Assembly (NCBI GenBank): GCA_050747745.1
Contig: JBOGKM010000110.1
Span: forward strand, 58,113 to 122,112
Source of the DNA: SCQP01 sp050747745
GTDB taxonomy: Bacteria; Acidobacteriota; Terriglobia; Terriglobales; SCQP01
Direction: 5' to 3'
Length of the DNA: 64,000 bases
In this document: piece by piece, positions 8,054 through 15,285 of the stretch
How the letters are laid out: each line of letters begins with the position of its first letter
Numbering within the stretch: the stretch's first letter is position 1
Position numbers and translations under genes: made by a program
Notes under the pieces: model-generated
What the model saw: only the letters and a program-made list of their open reading frames with translations
Database searches by the model: none
Told to the model about the DNA's origin: nothing

Positions 8054-8506
8054 CTAGCGACGACCGGATTTTTTCGCGGGCTTGCGCGCGGGGGCGCGCT
8101 TTTTCGCGGCCGGTCTTTTCTTCTTCGTCCGTGCGGCGGGCTTGCGGGCGCTGCTCTTGGCGGCCTTGCGCGGGGCGCTCTTTTTGGCGCTGGCGGCTTT
8201 GGCGCTGGTTTTCTTCTTCGCCGCCGGCTTGGCCGCGGACCGGGCCGCCCGCGCTTTTTTAGCGGGTGCGGCTTTGGCCACCGGCCGCCGGGTTGGAGCC
8301 CGGCGGGGAGCAGACGGCGCTGGTGCCGGTGCCGCGGGGACGGGCATGGCCGGTGCCACCGTCGTCTCCGTCAGCACCGCAAACGTGTCCAGTTCGTCGC
8401 CCTCATCATCATCAAACCCGCCCGCCGGATCCTCGCCAAAACCAAATGGATCATCGGGATCGCTGGCCGCCGCAAAGCGGGGAAAAACAATCTCGTCGGA
8501 ATTCAT
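8054..8506 (-). CDS. Histone H1-like lysine/alanine-rich protein with acidic N-terminus
   Basis: This 150-residue protein has two opposite halves. Residues 1-50 are acidic and aromatic (SDPDDPFGFGEDPAGGFDDD), residues 50-70 are Ala/Pro-rich, and residues 70-150 are almost only K, R, A, P and S in repeats such as AAKSSARKPAA and KKRPAAKK, like the C-terminal tail of histone H1 and bacterial Hc1/AlgP-type proteins. A role in nucleoid binding is the usual expectation for the basic tail; the acidic head is unusual and may self-neutralise or recruit a partner. Low-complexity translation makes exact homology hard to judge. A good RBS (AAGGAGGCAAGC) precedes the ATG. Confidence 0.7.
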   Translation of the reverse strand: MNSDEIVFPRFAAASDPDDPFGFGEDPAGGFDDDEGDELDTFAVLTETTVAPAMPVPAAPAPAPSAPRRAPTRRPVAKAAPAKKARAARSAAKPAAKKKTSAKAASAKKSAPRKAAKSSARKPAARTKKKRPAAKKRAPARKPAKKSGRR

Positions 8507-8600
8507 GCTTGCCTCCTTGCTTCCCTACCCGTCCATCGCTCGTTTCCGAGGGATGGCTTTCGCTCCCACATTCTGGCAAGTCCCTCGGCGGCGCGCAAGC

Positions 8601-10181
8601 TTAAAGATTGCGAGAACGGCGGGCACGTCCGCGCCGGCCGAAGCGAGGGATGGCATGCACCGGATGCGGGAGCGCGACCGGCGTATCCGCTTCCGGCCCG
8701 CGTCCTTGACGGGCATGATTGGCCTCGCGCAGCCGGCGCTCGCTGATGTGGTTGCGGCGGGCCAGCCCGCGCCAACTGTCGCCGGCTTTGGCCCAGTGCA
8801 ACCGCCAGTAAACCCGGTCCAGCGGCGGAATCCGTTCTAAACCCTCTTCATAGCGCGCGCGGGTGCCTTGCGGCAGTTTCAGGACGTAGCCCTTGGGGAT
8901 CAAATCCTCCAGCAGCGCCGGGTTTAGGCGTTGCAAATCTGCCACAGTCACGTCGGCGCACTCCGCCGCCAGCCGCAGGTCTTCCTGATCGCTGATGGGA
9001 ACGCGGTCGGGGCTGAGCGGAGGGTCGGGATCGGGGGCAGCAACGTCGTACTGTTGCGGGTTTTGGGCGATCAGGGCGATGGCCAGAATGACGGGCACGT
9101 AATTGCGCCAACTGCGCGGCAGAGCGCCCATTTTGTAAAGCTTGAAATAGTTGGCATAGCCGGTACGGGCCACGATGTCTTCAATCACGCCCGGCCCAGT
9201 GTTGTAGGCCGCCATGGCGAGATACCAGTTGCCGAAGCGGGCGTAGAGGGATTTGAGGTGTTTGGCGGCGGCCTCGGTTGCCATCCTCGGATCCATGCGC
9301 TCGTCAATCCAATGGTTGCGTTTGAGGCCGTACTCGGCGGCGCGGGCGGGCATGAACTGCCACATGCCGCGCGCCCCGGCGCTGGAGGTGAGTTTGGGAT
9401 TGAAGCCGCTCTCCAGTTGTGCCAAATAGAGCAGGTCGGTGGGAATGCCAGCCGCACTGAAGATCTTGTCCACCATGGCGCGATAGCGGCCGGAGCGCCG
9501 GAACCCCTGCAGCAGATCGCCCCGTCCGCGGGTGGTGAAGTAATGAATGTAGCGCAGGACGGGGTCATTGATGACCAGCGGCAGTTGACCGCGCAGCTGG
9601 CGCGAAAGCGCTTCTCGAGATTGCGCCTCCAGCCTGGCCTTGGTGGCCGGATCGAGCGGAAACGTCATCTGCAGGATTTGGCTGAGCGCGGGCCGGGGCT
9701 GTCCCTGTGACAGACCTCCGGCGGGCAGAGCATCGCTTTCCACGGCCTGCATGCGATCCAGCAGAGAGTGGAGTTCGGTTTGCAGGCGCGGGGTCGCGGG
9801 GATGTTGTAGTTGCTGGCCAGGAGATGATCGAGGGCGGCATTGAAGCCTTGGCGCGCCTCATCCAGCTCGCCCTGGCGGTCCAGCAGCAGCGCCGCCTGA
9901 TACTGCTGCTCGACGGCATGGATGAGGGCGGCTATCGGGTCGGGGCGCGGTGGGGGTGCGGGCGCAGCGGGACTGGCCGCCGCCATTTTGGGAGGGATAG
10001 GCAAAGCCGGGGAAGGGCGCGAAGGTACCAAAACTGCCGGCGGGGAATGGGGTAGGGCGGCAGGCACGACCGCCGCCGGCGATCGCGGCCGCACGCGGCA
10101 ACCCACAGCACCGGCTGCCAGCAGCGCCAGAACGGCCATGGCGCCGGCATGGACCGCCGTGGTTGGCTTGGCCCCGATCAC
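8601..10181 (-). CDS. mltD: MltD-type membrane-bound lytic murein transglycosylase
   Basis: The 526-residue lipoprotein has an N-terminal hydrophobic segment ending LLAAGAVGCR with lipobox Cys28, then a Pro/Ala-rich linker and a helical region. The SLT domain runs from about residue 245: LAQLESGFNP with catalytic Glu257, SAGARGMWQFMPARA, WIDERMDPRMATEAAAKHL, and MAAYNTGPG. The tail (from about 380) holds divergent LysM-like sections (VTVADLQRLNPALLEDLIPKGYVLKLP and AGDSWRGLARRNHISERRLREAN) for peptidoglycan binding. MltD cleaves glycan strands to 1,6-anhydro ends. The start overlaps the upstream sigma-like gene by four bases, so the two are translationally coupled. Confidence 0.88.
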   Translation of the reverse strand: MIGAKPTTAVHAGAMAVLALLAAGAVGCRVRPRSPAAVVPAALPHSPPAVLVPSRPSPALPIPPKMAAASPAAPAPPPRPDPIAALIHAVEQQYQAALLLDRQGELDEARQGFNAALDHLLASNYNIPATPRLQTELHSLLDRMQAVESDALPAGGLSQGQPRPALSQILQMTFPLDPATKARLEAQSREALSRQLRGQLPLVINDPVLRYIHYFTTRGRGDLLQGFRRSGRYRAMVDKIFSAAGIPTDLLYLAQLESGFNPKLTSSAGARGMWQFMPARAAEYGLKRNHWIDERMDPRMATEAAAKHLKSLYARFGNWYLAMAAYNTGPGVIEDIVARTGYANYFKLYKMGALPRSWRNYVPVILAIALIAQNPQQYDVAAPDPDPPLSPDRVPISDQEDLRLAAECADVTVADLQRLNPALLEDLIPKGYVLKLPQGTRARYEEGLERIPPLDRVYWRLHWAKAGDSWRGLARRNHISERRLREANHARQGRGPEADTPVALPHPVHAIPRFGRRGRARRSRNL

Positions 10182-11209
10182 GCTCGCTGGGGCACCACCT
10201 GGGTTGATCCGCGGCGCCGCGCGGGCGGGGGCAAGGGTAGCTGGCGGCGCAGCAGGGTGGGCCAGTCGGGCATGCGCCGCAGCTCGGCTTCGGCCTGTTC
10301 CAACGAGGCGCGCACGTCGATTTCGCTGCGATGGGAGAGCTGCGCCAGTTCGTGGGGCCGGAACCCTTCCAGCAGATAGAGCACCAGATCGTGGCGCTGC
10401 AGCAGCGGCAAGCGGGCGAGGGCACTAATCAGGCGCCGCATGGCTTCGACGGCGGCGGCGTTTTCTTCCGGGTCGGCCTCGGCGGAGCGCAAGCGATCCT
10501 CCAGGCGGTGCTGCTCCTCGAGCTCATCCCCTTCCATCTCCGGTCCTGCCTCGGCGTCTTCGAGCGAGCGCAATTGCAGGCCATGGCGGCGCTCGCCGTA
10601 GTCTTTGGTGAGTGTGCGGATGGCGGTGGCGCACAGCACCAGCAGCCAGCGGCCACGATGCAATTGCATCTCGGCCGGGCGGGCATCCAAGGCCGCCACC
10701 ACCACTTCATTCAGCACCTCGGCGGGCTCCAGCCAGCCGCGCGGCAGCTCGCCCAGTTGCTCGCGCAAGGCGATCTGGCGGCGGACAAAGGCGAGCAGGT
10801 GATCATAGTGACCGCCGAAATAGGCAGCCAAATCCGCCTGACGCTGCTCGCCGGTGACCGGTGCGGGCCGCGGCGGCATCCACGCCCGTCCCGGCCGGAA
10901 ACGCGGGCGGGTCTCGCGCAGGCGTTGCTTGTGGCGATGCAGTTGCCGGACCAGGTCCTCGGCGGCAGCCCGCAGAGCCGCCGCCGGCGCGGCCGCCGTG
11001 GTTTCACTGCTCATCTGCCCGGTGGGCAAATGCAGGTTGAGGCGGCAGCAGACGCCCTCGCGGCTGGTGTGGCGCACCAGCCGGCCCTGTAACTGCACCA
11101 ATTCGGGCTGAAACACCAACAGCAGAGAATCCAGCTTGTGCTGCAGACGGTCCAGCATCTGGTTCAAGTCGGGCGAGCGGGAAACTTGCACGGTAATGTG
11201 AAGGTTCAT
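10178..11209 (-). CDS. Fusion of HPF/RaiA-like domain with sigma-70-like regions 2 and 4
   Basis: The 343-residue product starts at ATG 11209 behind AAAGGG; an open frame further upstream is low-complexity and was rejected. Residues 1-98 (MNLHITVQVSRSPDLNQMLD start, then a LVRHTSREGVCCRLNLHLPTG strand pair and an AAAEDLVRQLHRHKQRLRE helix) resemble the ribosome hibernation factor HPF/RaiA fold. Residues ~135-205 resemble sigma region 2 (LEPAEVLNEVVVAALD, RGRWLLVLCATAIR), and ~266-312 resemble region 4 (RLPLLQRHDLVLYLLEGF, then ELAQLSHRSEIDVRASLEQAEAEL). The combination is unusual. The gene overlaps mltD by four bases and lies 22 bases after a membrane-protein gene. Whether it binds ribosomes, RNA polymerase or both is unknown. 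Confidence 0.7.
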   Translation of the reverse strand: MNLHITVQVSRSPDLNQMLDRLQHKLDSLLLVFQPELVQLQGRLVRHTSREGVCCRLNLHLPTGQMSSETTAAAPAAALRAAAEDLVRQLHRHKQRLRETRPRFRPGRAWMPPRPAPVTGEQRQADLAAYFGGHYDHLLAFVRRQIALREQLGELPRGWLEPAEVLNEVVVAALDARPAEMQLHRGRWLLVLCATAIRTLTKDYGERRHGLQLRSLEDAEAGPEMEGDELEEQHRLEDRLRSAEADPEENAAAVEAMRRLISALARLPLLQRHDLVLYLLEGFRPHELAQLSHRSEIDVRASLEQAEAELRRMPDWPTLLRRQLPLPPPARRRGSTQVVPQRA

Positions 11210-11231
11210 CGAGTTGCCCTTTCCAGGATCA

Positions 11232-12044
11232 CTACGCTGTTCGACGCCGGGCCAAGGTGGCCGGGGTGCGAGATTCTGCCGGCGGCAGCCGCAGCCGGGC
11301 GGCCGGCTGCCGCCGCCGGTAGCGCCACAGCCCCTCGCCAACGGCGAGGGTGCCGGAATAGGCAATGCCGGACTTAGCCGCCAGGCCATAACCGGCGGGA
11401 ATCAAGCTCACCAACTCCCGCGCCAGCGCACGCCATCCGAACGCCCCGGCCAGAATCACCCCAATGGGGCCGGCCTGGGCCCGCCAACCTACCACTTCTC
11501 CGCGCAGCGCCGCCAGTTCGAAAGCCAATCCGATCTGATTGGCGGTAAGCAGCACCGTATCCGAACCCATTTCGCCCAGCGCCAGCACCAGGCTGAGCGG
11601 GTTGGGAATGACCTCTGGAAGCGCGCTGATGGCCGCCAGCGCGGCGTTGCGCGCGGCTACGGCCTGAATCAAATCCCGCGCCAACAGGGCACGCAGGGGA
11701 GGAAACGCCCGGCCGAGAGCGAGCCGATAGCGCGGATAAGCGCGCAACAGCTCGCGCAGGCCGTTTTCCGGCTCCCGCCAATCCACCACCACCCCGGCGC
11801 CGCCCAGCACCCGCAGCCCGCGCACCTTGACCTCGGCGCCCGCCCCCGAGGTGACGATGTGCTCAATGGCGCGGTCGCGCTCGCGGCCGCCGAGATCGTC
11901 AGGAACGAACACACGGGATAATGCTTCCCGCTCGTCCTCATCACTGGCCTCGATCTCCAAGTGAAAACGCCGTTCCGCATCCTGGCGAATGCGCGACGGC
12001 TTCAGCGAGCGTGCCTTGCGCAGGCTCTGGTTGACAACGCCCAT
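11232..12044 (-). CDS. Membrane protein resembling DUF697/YcjF proteins
   Basis: I chose the ATG at 12044 (GVVNQSLRKARS start) because GGGGG sits just upstream and the open frame before it is on the wrong side of the divergent acylphosphatase promoter. The 270-residue product has an N-terminal ~110 residues rich in charge (EASDEDEREALSRVFVPDD) and a C-terminal hydrophobic half with NPLSLVLALGEMGSDTVLLT, PIGVILAGAFGWRALARELV and LIPAGYGLAAKSGIAYSGTLAVGEG, the last like the DUF697 glycine-rich helices. Function is unknown. It leads the operon with the HPF-sigma fusion and mltD. Confidence 0.6.
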   Translation of the reverse strand: MGVVNQSLRKARSLKPSRIRQDAERRFHLEIEASDEDEREALSRVFVPDDLGGRERDRAIEHIVTSGAGAEVKVRGLRVLGGAGVVVDWREPENGLRELLRAYPRYRLALGRAFPPLRALLARDLIQAVAARNAALAAISALPEVIPNPLSLVLALGEMGSDTVLLTANQIGLAFELAALRGEVVGWRAQAGPIGVILAGAFGWRALARELVSLIPAGYGLAAKSGIAYSGTLAVGEGLWRYRRRQPAARLRLPPAESRTPATLARRRTA

Positions 12045-12161
12045 GCCAACACCCCCATTCCACCGACAACTGCCCCTTATGATGCACCCATTCCGGGAGA
12101 GTTGTTGCCCAGCAACTTCGCCGCGGTCACCCGCGGGTACAATGCCCAAGGAGGCTACGCG

Positions 12162-12431
12162 ATGGCCGCGGCACGCTTCGAAGTCTTTGGGAGGGTGCAG
12201 GGAGTTGGCTTTCGATTTTTCGCCCAGCGCCAGGCGCAGACTTTACGCCTGCGTGGCTGGGTGCGCAATCGCGACGATACAGCGGTTGAAGTGTACGCTG
12301 AAGGCAGCGAGCATGCGCTCGACGAGTTCGAACGGGAATTGCGCCGCGGCCCGGCCACGGCCAGCGTCAGTCGACTGGTGCGGCGGCCGGCAGAGACGAG
12401 CTCGCTTTCCGATTTCCAGATTCGCATCTGA
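12162..12431 (+). CDS. acyP: Acylphosphatase
   Basis: The 89-residue enzyme has the acylphosphatase signature at its N-terminus, VFGRVQGVGFRFFAQRQA, where the arginine in GFRFF binds phosphate, and the second motif LRGWVRNRDDTAVEVYAEG with the catalytic asparagine in RNR. It hydrolyses acyl phosphates in the cytoplasm. The start at 12162 is backed by AAGGAGG at 12148-12154 and TACAAT at 12138-12143 as a possible -10; longer open frames to 11961 lack any family similarity. apt follows after 18 bases. Confidence 0.88.
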   Translation: MAAARFEVFGRVQGVGFRFFAQRQAQTLRLRGWVRNRDDTAVEVYAEGSEHALDEFERELRRGPATASVSRLVRRPAETSSLSDFQIRI

Positions 12432-12449
12432 AAGGAGACCTAACCCGAC

Positions 12450-12995
12450 ATGGCCACAGCGCCGCGGAACGCTTGTGAGGACCTCAAAAATTACGTCCGT
12501 GAAGTGCCGGATTTTCCCAAACCCGGCATTTTGTTCTATGACATCACTACGCTGTTGAAGGAGGCGGCGCCGTTTGCACGACTGATCGATACGCTTGCCG
12601 GGCACTACCAGGATCAAAAAATCGCTCTGGTGGCTGGCATTGAAGCGCGCGGTTTCATCTTTGGACCGGCGCTGGCGTACCAGTTGGGGGCGGGTTTTGT
12701 GCCCATCCGCAAGCCGCGCAAGCTGCCCGCGCCGGTAGCGGCGGTCGACTACAGCCTGGAATATGGAACCGATCGCATCGAGGTGCATCGTGACGCCGTT
12801 TCGGCAGGCCAGCGGGTGCTGATCGTGGACGACTTGATTGCCACCGGCGGCACGGCCGTGGCCAGTGCGCAACTGATTGAACAGTTGGACGGCGTCGTCG
12901 CCGGACTGGCGTTTATCGTCGAGCTGACGTTTTTGCATGGGCGCGACAAGCTGGCGCGTTACGACGTGTTCTCGCTGCTGCGCTACGACCGATGA
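12450..12995 (+). CDS. apt: Adenine phosphoribosyltransferase
   Basis: The 181-residue enzyme shows the type I PRTase layout: VPDFPKPGILFYDITTLL near the start, the flexible-loop region IRKPRKLPAP, and the PRPP-binding motif VLIVDDLIATGGTAVA near residue 128. It salvages adenine to AMP. The last four bases overlap rlmB. An AAGGAGACC ribosome-binding site lies ahead of the ATG. Length fits the family (about 170-180). Confidence 0.93.
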   Translation: MATAPRNACEDLKNYVREVPDFPKPGILFYDITTLLKEAAPFARLIDTLAGHYQDQKIALVAGIEARGFIFGPALAYQLGAGFVPIRKPRKLPAPVAAVDYSLEYGTDRIEVHRDAVSAGQRVLIVDDLIATGGTAVASAQLIEQLDGVVAGLAFIVELTFLHGRDKLARYDVFSLLRYDR

Positions 12996-13732
12996 AGGCG
13001 GAGCGAATACTGGCGGGCGTGCATGCCGTCGAGGAAGCGCTCCGGGCGGGAACGCCGCTGCGCTTCGTGGCCTTCAGTCGCGAGCGGCGCGATGCGCGGA
13101 TAGGCGAGCTGATGCGCGCGGCGCGCGCCGCGGGCTTTGCGGTGCGAGTGGAACCCCGGGCAGCGCTGGACCGGATGGCGGGCGGCTGCCAGCACCAGGG
13201 CGTGGTCGGCGTGGCGGCCGCCAAAGCCGTGCCGACATTGGAAGATTTGCTGGCGAACGCGCCGTGGAAGCTGCTGGTGGCCTGCGATGGGATTGAAGAT
13301 CCACACAATTTGGGTGCCATTGTGCGCGCCGCTTGCGGGGCCGGCGTGGACGGGATGATCCTGCCGGAGCGGCGCTCGGTGGGCCTGACGGCCAGCGTCG
13401 AGCGGGTTTCGGCGGGCGCGCTGGAACATGTGAGGGTGGCGCAGGTGGGCAATCTGGCGCGGGCCCTGGAGCAGTGCAAGGCGGCGGGCTGGTGGATTGT
13501 GGGCCTGGAAGCGGAGGCCGTCACGCCACTTTGGGAGCATGACTTCGGTTCACCAACGGTGCTGGTGGTGGGCGCCGAAGGGCGCGGGTTGCACGCGCTC
13601 ACCCGCAAGCTCTGCGATGCGCGCGTGCGCATTCCACTGGCCGCCGGCGTGGACTCGCTCAATGCCTCTGTGGCTACGGCGGTGACGCTGTTTGAAGTCG
13701 TGCGCCAGCGCTCACTCGGCACGCAGCACTGA
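12992..13732 (+). CDS. rlmB: 23S rRNA 2'-O-methyltransferase (RlmB/TrmH family)
   Basis: The 246-residue protein has an N-terminal substrate-binding domain (ILAGVHAVEEALRAG, typical of RlmB) and a C-terminal SPOUT knot domain. The three SPOUT motifs are visible: DGIEDPHNLGAIVRAA (about residues 91-106) with the conserved arginine, LVVGAEGRGLH near 190, and IPLAAGVDSLNASVATAV near 212. Members methylate a guanosine 2'-O in 23S rRNA; TrmH-like tRNA activity is the alternative. Its 3' end overlaps the convergent permease pseudogene by about 20 bases. Confidence 0.88.
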   Translation: MKAERILAGVHAVEEALRAGTPLRFVAFSRERRDARIGELMRAARAAGFAVRVEPRAALDRMAGGCQHQGVVGVAAAKAVPTLEDLLANAPWKLLVACDGIEDPHNLGAIVRAACGAGVDGMILPERRSVGLTASVERVSAGALEHVRVAQVGNLARALEQCKAAGWWIVGLEAEAVTPLWEHDFGSPTVLVVGAEGRGLHALTRKLCDARVRIPLAAGVDSLNASVATAVTLFEVVRQRSLGTQH

Positions 13733-14225
13733 TGCCGGATCCGCGGCGGCGGCGCGGCGGGCGGGCAGAGCGCAGGCCAGCCAGGCGACGGCCAGCAGAA
13801 CGCCGGCCGCGGCCGGCAGGATCCAGGGATAGAGCGCAGAAACGCTGTAGAGCTGGATGCTGAGCTGGTTGCGCAGAACGCGGGCGAGAAGCACGGCGAG
13901 GGCGGCGAAGCAGCACGGCGTAGACGACGCTGAACATGGCAGTCGAAGCGCCGATGCCCGAAGCCAGAATCAGGATGGTGGTGGCGGCAAAGCCAGGGCG
14001 GCGCCAGATGCCGCGCCAGGCGAGGCGGAACTCGCGCAGCCAGAGTTCCAAACGGGCTCTGCGGAGTTCGGCGCGTACGGCTTCCTTCCACTTCTCTTCC
14101 CCGCCGAAAGCCAGAGCCGCCTGGCGCCGCTGGTCGCTTCCCGAGCGCTGCATCGCCTCACGCTCGAGGTGAAAGGCGAACTCGCGCTCCAGCTCCTGTT
14201 CCTGGCGGCGGCGGTGTCCGAACAT
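13712..14225 (-). pseudogene. ADOP-type ABC permease with large internal deletion
   Basis: The gene begins right after the PadR stop with the ADOP N-terminal pattern MFGHRRRQEQELEREFAFHL, WLREFRLAWRGIWRRPGF and the first membrane helix TTILILASGIGASTAMFSVVYAVLL. At about 13925-13935 the reading jumps to another frame and is at once in the last helix of the same family, YPWILPAAAGVLLAVAWLACALPARRA, ending DPASVLRAE. Intact ADOP permeases have roughly 800 residues; here about 170 remain, so most of the periplasmic domain and the middle helices are gone. PadR plus ADOP is a recurring acidobacterial pair, so the remnant dates the loss after the pair was assembled. Confidence 0.8.
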
Positions 14226-14227
14226 GG

Positions 14228-14557
14228 CTAGGATTCCTCGAGCACGAGGTCCACCGCCCCGCGGAAGCGGCGCCATTCGGCACGTTCCTTTTCCAGGCGC
14301 CGGCGCCCGGCGGCGGTGAGCGAGTAGAATTTCGCCGGGCGGCCGGTTTCGCTCTGGCGCCAATCGCCGCGGATCAGATGCTGACGTTCCAGGCGGTAGA
14401 GCGCAGGATAGAGCGACCCCTGCGGAATCTGGAAGGTGGCGCGCGAGCTCTGCTGGATGCGGCGCGCCACCGCCCAGCCGTGCATCGGCTCCAGCGCCAG
14501 CGTGCGCAGGATCAGCAGGCCGAGCGTGCCTGGCAGCAAATCGTGACGGGAAGGCAT
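14228..14557 (-). CDS. PadR-family transcriptional regulator
   Basis: The 109-residue protein has the PadR winged helix: LLPGTLGLLILRTLALEPMHGWAVARRI, then the SLYPALYRLERQHLI wing and a TAAGRRRLEKE linker before a short C-terminal helix. The start at 14557 (MPSRHDLLPG) gives the usual N-terminus; an ATG at 14569 is possible. PadR proteins repress the transporter gene that follows. Here the target, the ADOP permease, has lost its core, so the regulator may be left without a functional partner. Confidence 0.85.
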   Translation of the reverse strand: MPSRHDLLPGTLGLLILRTLALEPMHGWAVARRIQQSSRATFQIPQGSLYPALYRLERQHLIRGDWRQSETGRPAKFYSLTAAGRRRLEKERAEWRRFRGAVDLVLEES

Positions 14558-14652
14558 GATGCCTAGCATAACTGCATACCTAGAGAGACTGCAAATAGGT
14601 AGCGGGGGCGGGCGGGCGGCTGGCATAATGGACTATTCCACCAGGAGAGCCC

Positions 14653-15216
14653 ATGGCACTTTCCGCCAACCAGATGCGTCCGGGGATGGTCATCATCCAC
14701 GACAAGGAACTGTATTCGGTGTTCAGCATCACCCACCGCACCCCCGGCAACCTGCGCGCCTTCGTGCAGGCCAAGATCCGCAACCTGCGCACCGGCGGAC
14801 TGATCGAGTACCGGTTCCGCTCCGAAGACCGGATCGAGCGCGCCACGCTGGATGAAGTCGAGATGGAGTATCTGTACAGCGACGGAGATGCGTTCTATTT
14901 CATGAACACGGAAAATTACGAGCAGACGCACCTGGGCCACGACACGCTGGGCGAGGCGGTGAACTACCTGATTCCCAACCTCAAGATCAACGTCGAGTAT
15001 TACGAGGGCAAGCCGGTTTCGGTAGCGCTGCCGCAGACGGTGGATCTGGAGGTCACCGAGACCGAGCCCGGCCTGAAAGGCGCCACGGTGAGCAACGTCA
15101 CCAAGGCGGCGACGCTGGAGACCGGCCTGGTGGTGCAGGTGCCGCCCTTTGTGGAAACGGGCGAGAGAATCCGTGTGGGAACCGCCGACGGCAGCTATTT
15201 GGAACGGGTGAAGTAG
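14653..15216 (+). CDS. efp: Elongation factor P with asparagine at the tip
   Basis: The 187-residue protein has the three EF-P domains: a KOW-like domain I (residues 1-65), a central OB domain with DGDAFYFMNTENYEQ, and a C-terminal OB domain with TETEPGLKGATVSNVTKAATLETG and a RVGTADGSYLERVK end. EF-P relieves ribosome stalling at polyproline. The loop that reaches the peptidyl-transferase centre reads THRTPGNLRAF, putting N33 where E. coli has the beta-lysylated K34. An AGGAG site precedes the ATG. Confidence 0.93.
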   Translation: MALSANQMRPGMVIIHDKELYSVFSITHRTPGNLRAFVQAKIRNLRTGGLIEYRFRSEDRIERATLDEVEMEYLYSDGDAFYFMNTENYEQTHLGHDTLGEAVNYLIPNLKINVEYYEGKPVSVALPQTVDLEVTETEPGLKGATVSNVTKAATLETGLVVQVPPFVETGERIRVGTADGSYLERVK

Positions 15217-15247
15217 CTTTGAGGAAGCACCCGACCGGCCGTTTGGT

Positions 15248-15253
15248 TATAAA
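15248..15253 (+). promoter_or_regulatory. Possible -10 element of pckA
   Basis: TATAAA in an A+T-rich stretch (TTATAAAATATTC) is striking in this G+C-rich DNA and lies about 33 bases before the pckA ATG, after the efp stop. A good -35 hexamer at 16-18 bases is not evident. Confidence 0.4.
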
Positions 15254-15285
15254 ATATTCTGAGAAGAGAAAGGACACGCTACGAT

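Noticed and set aside
11210..11389. An N-terminal extension of the HPF-sigma fusion
   Set aside because: It is low-complexity Pro/Gly/Arg text; ATG 11209 has AAAGGG in front and starts directly with the HPF-like strand.
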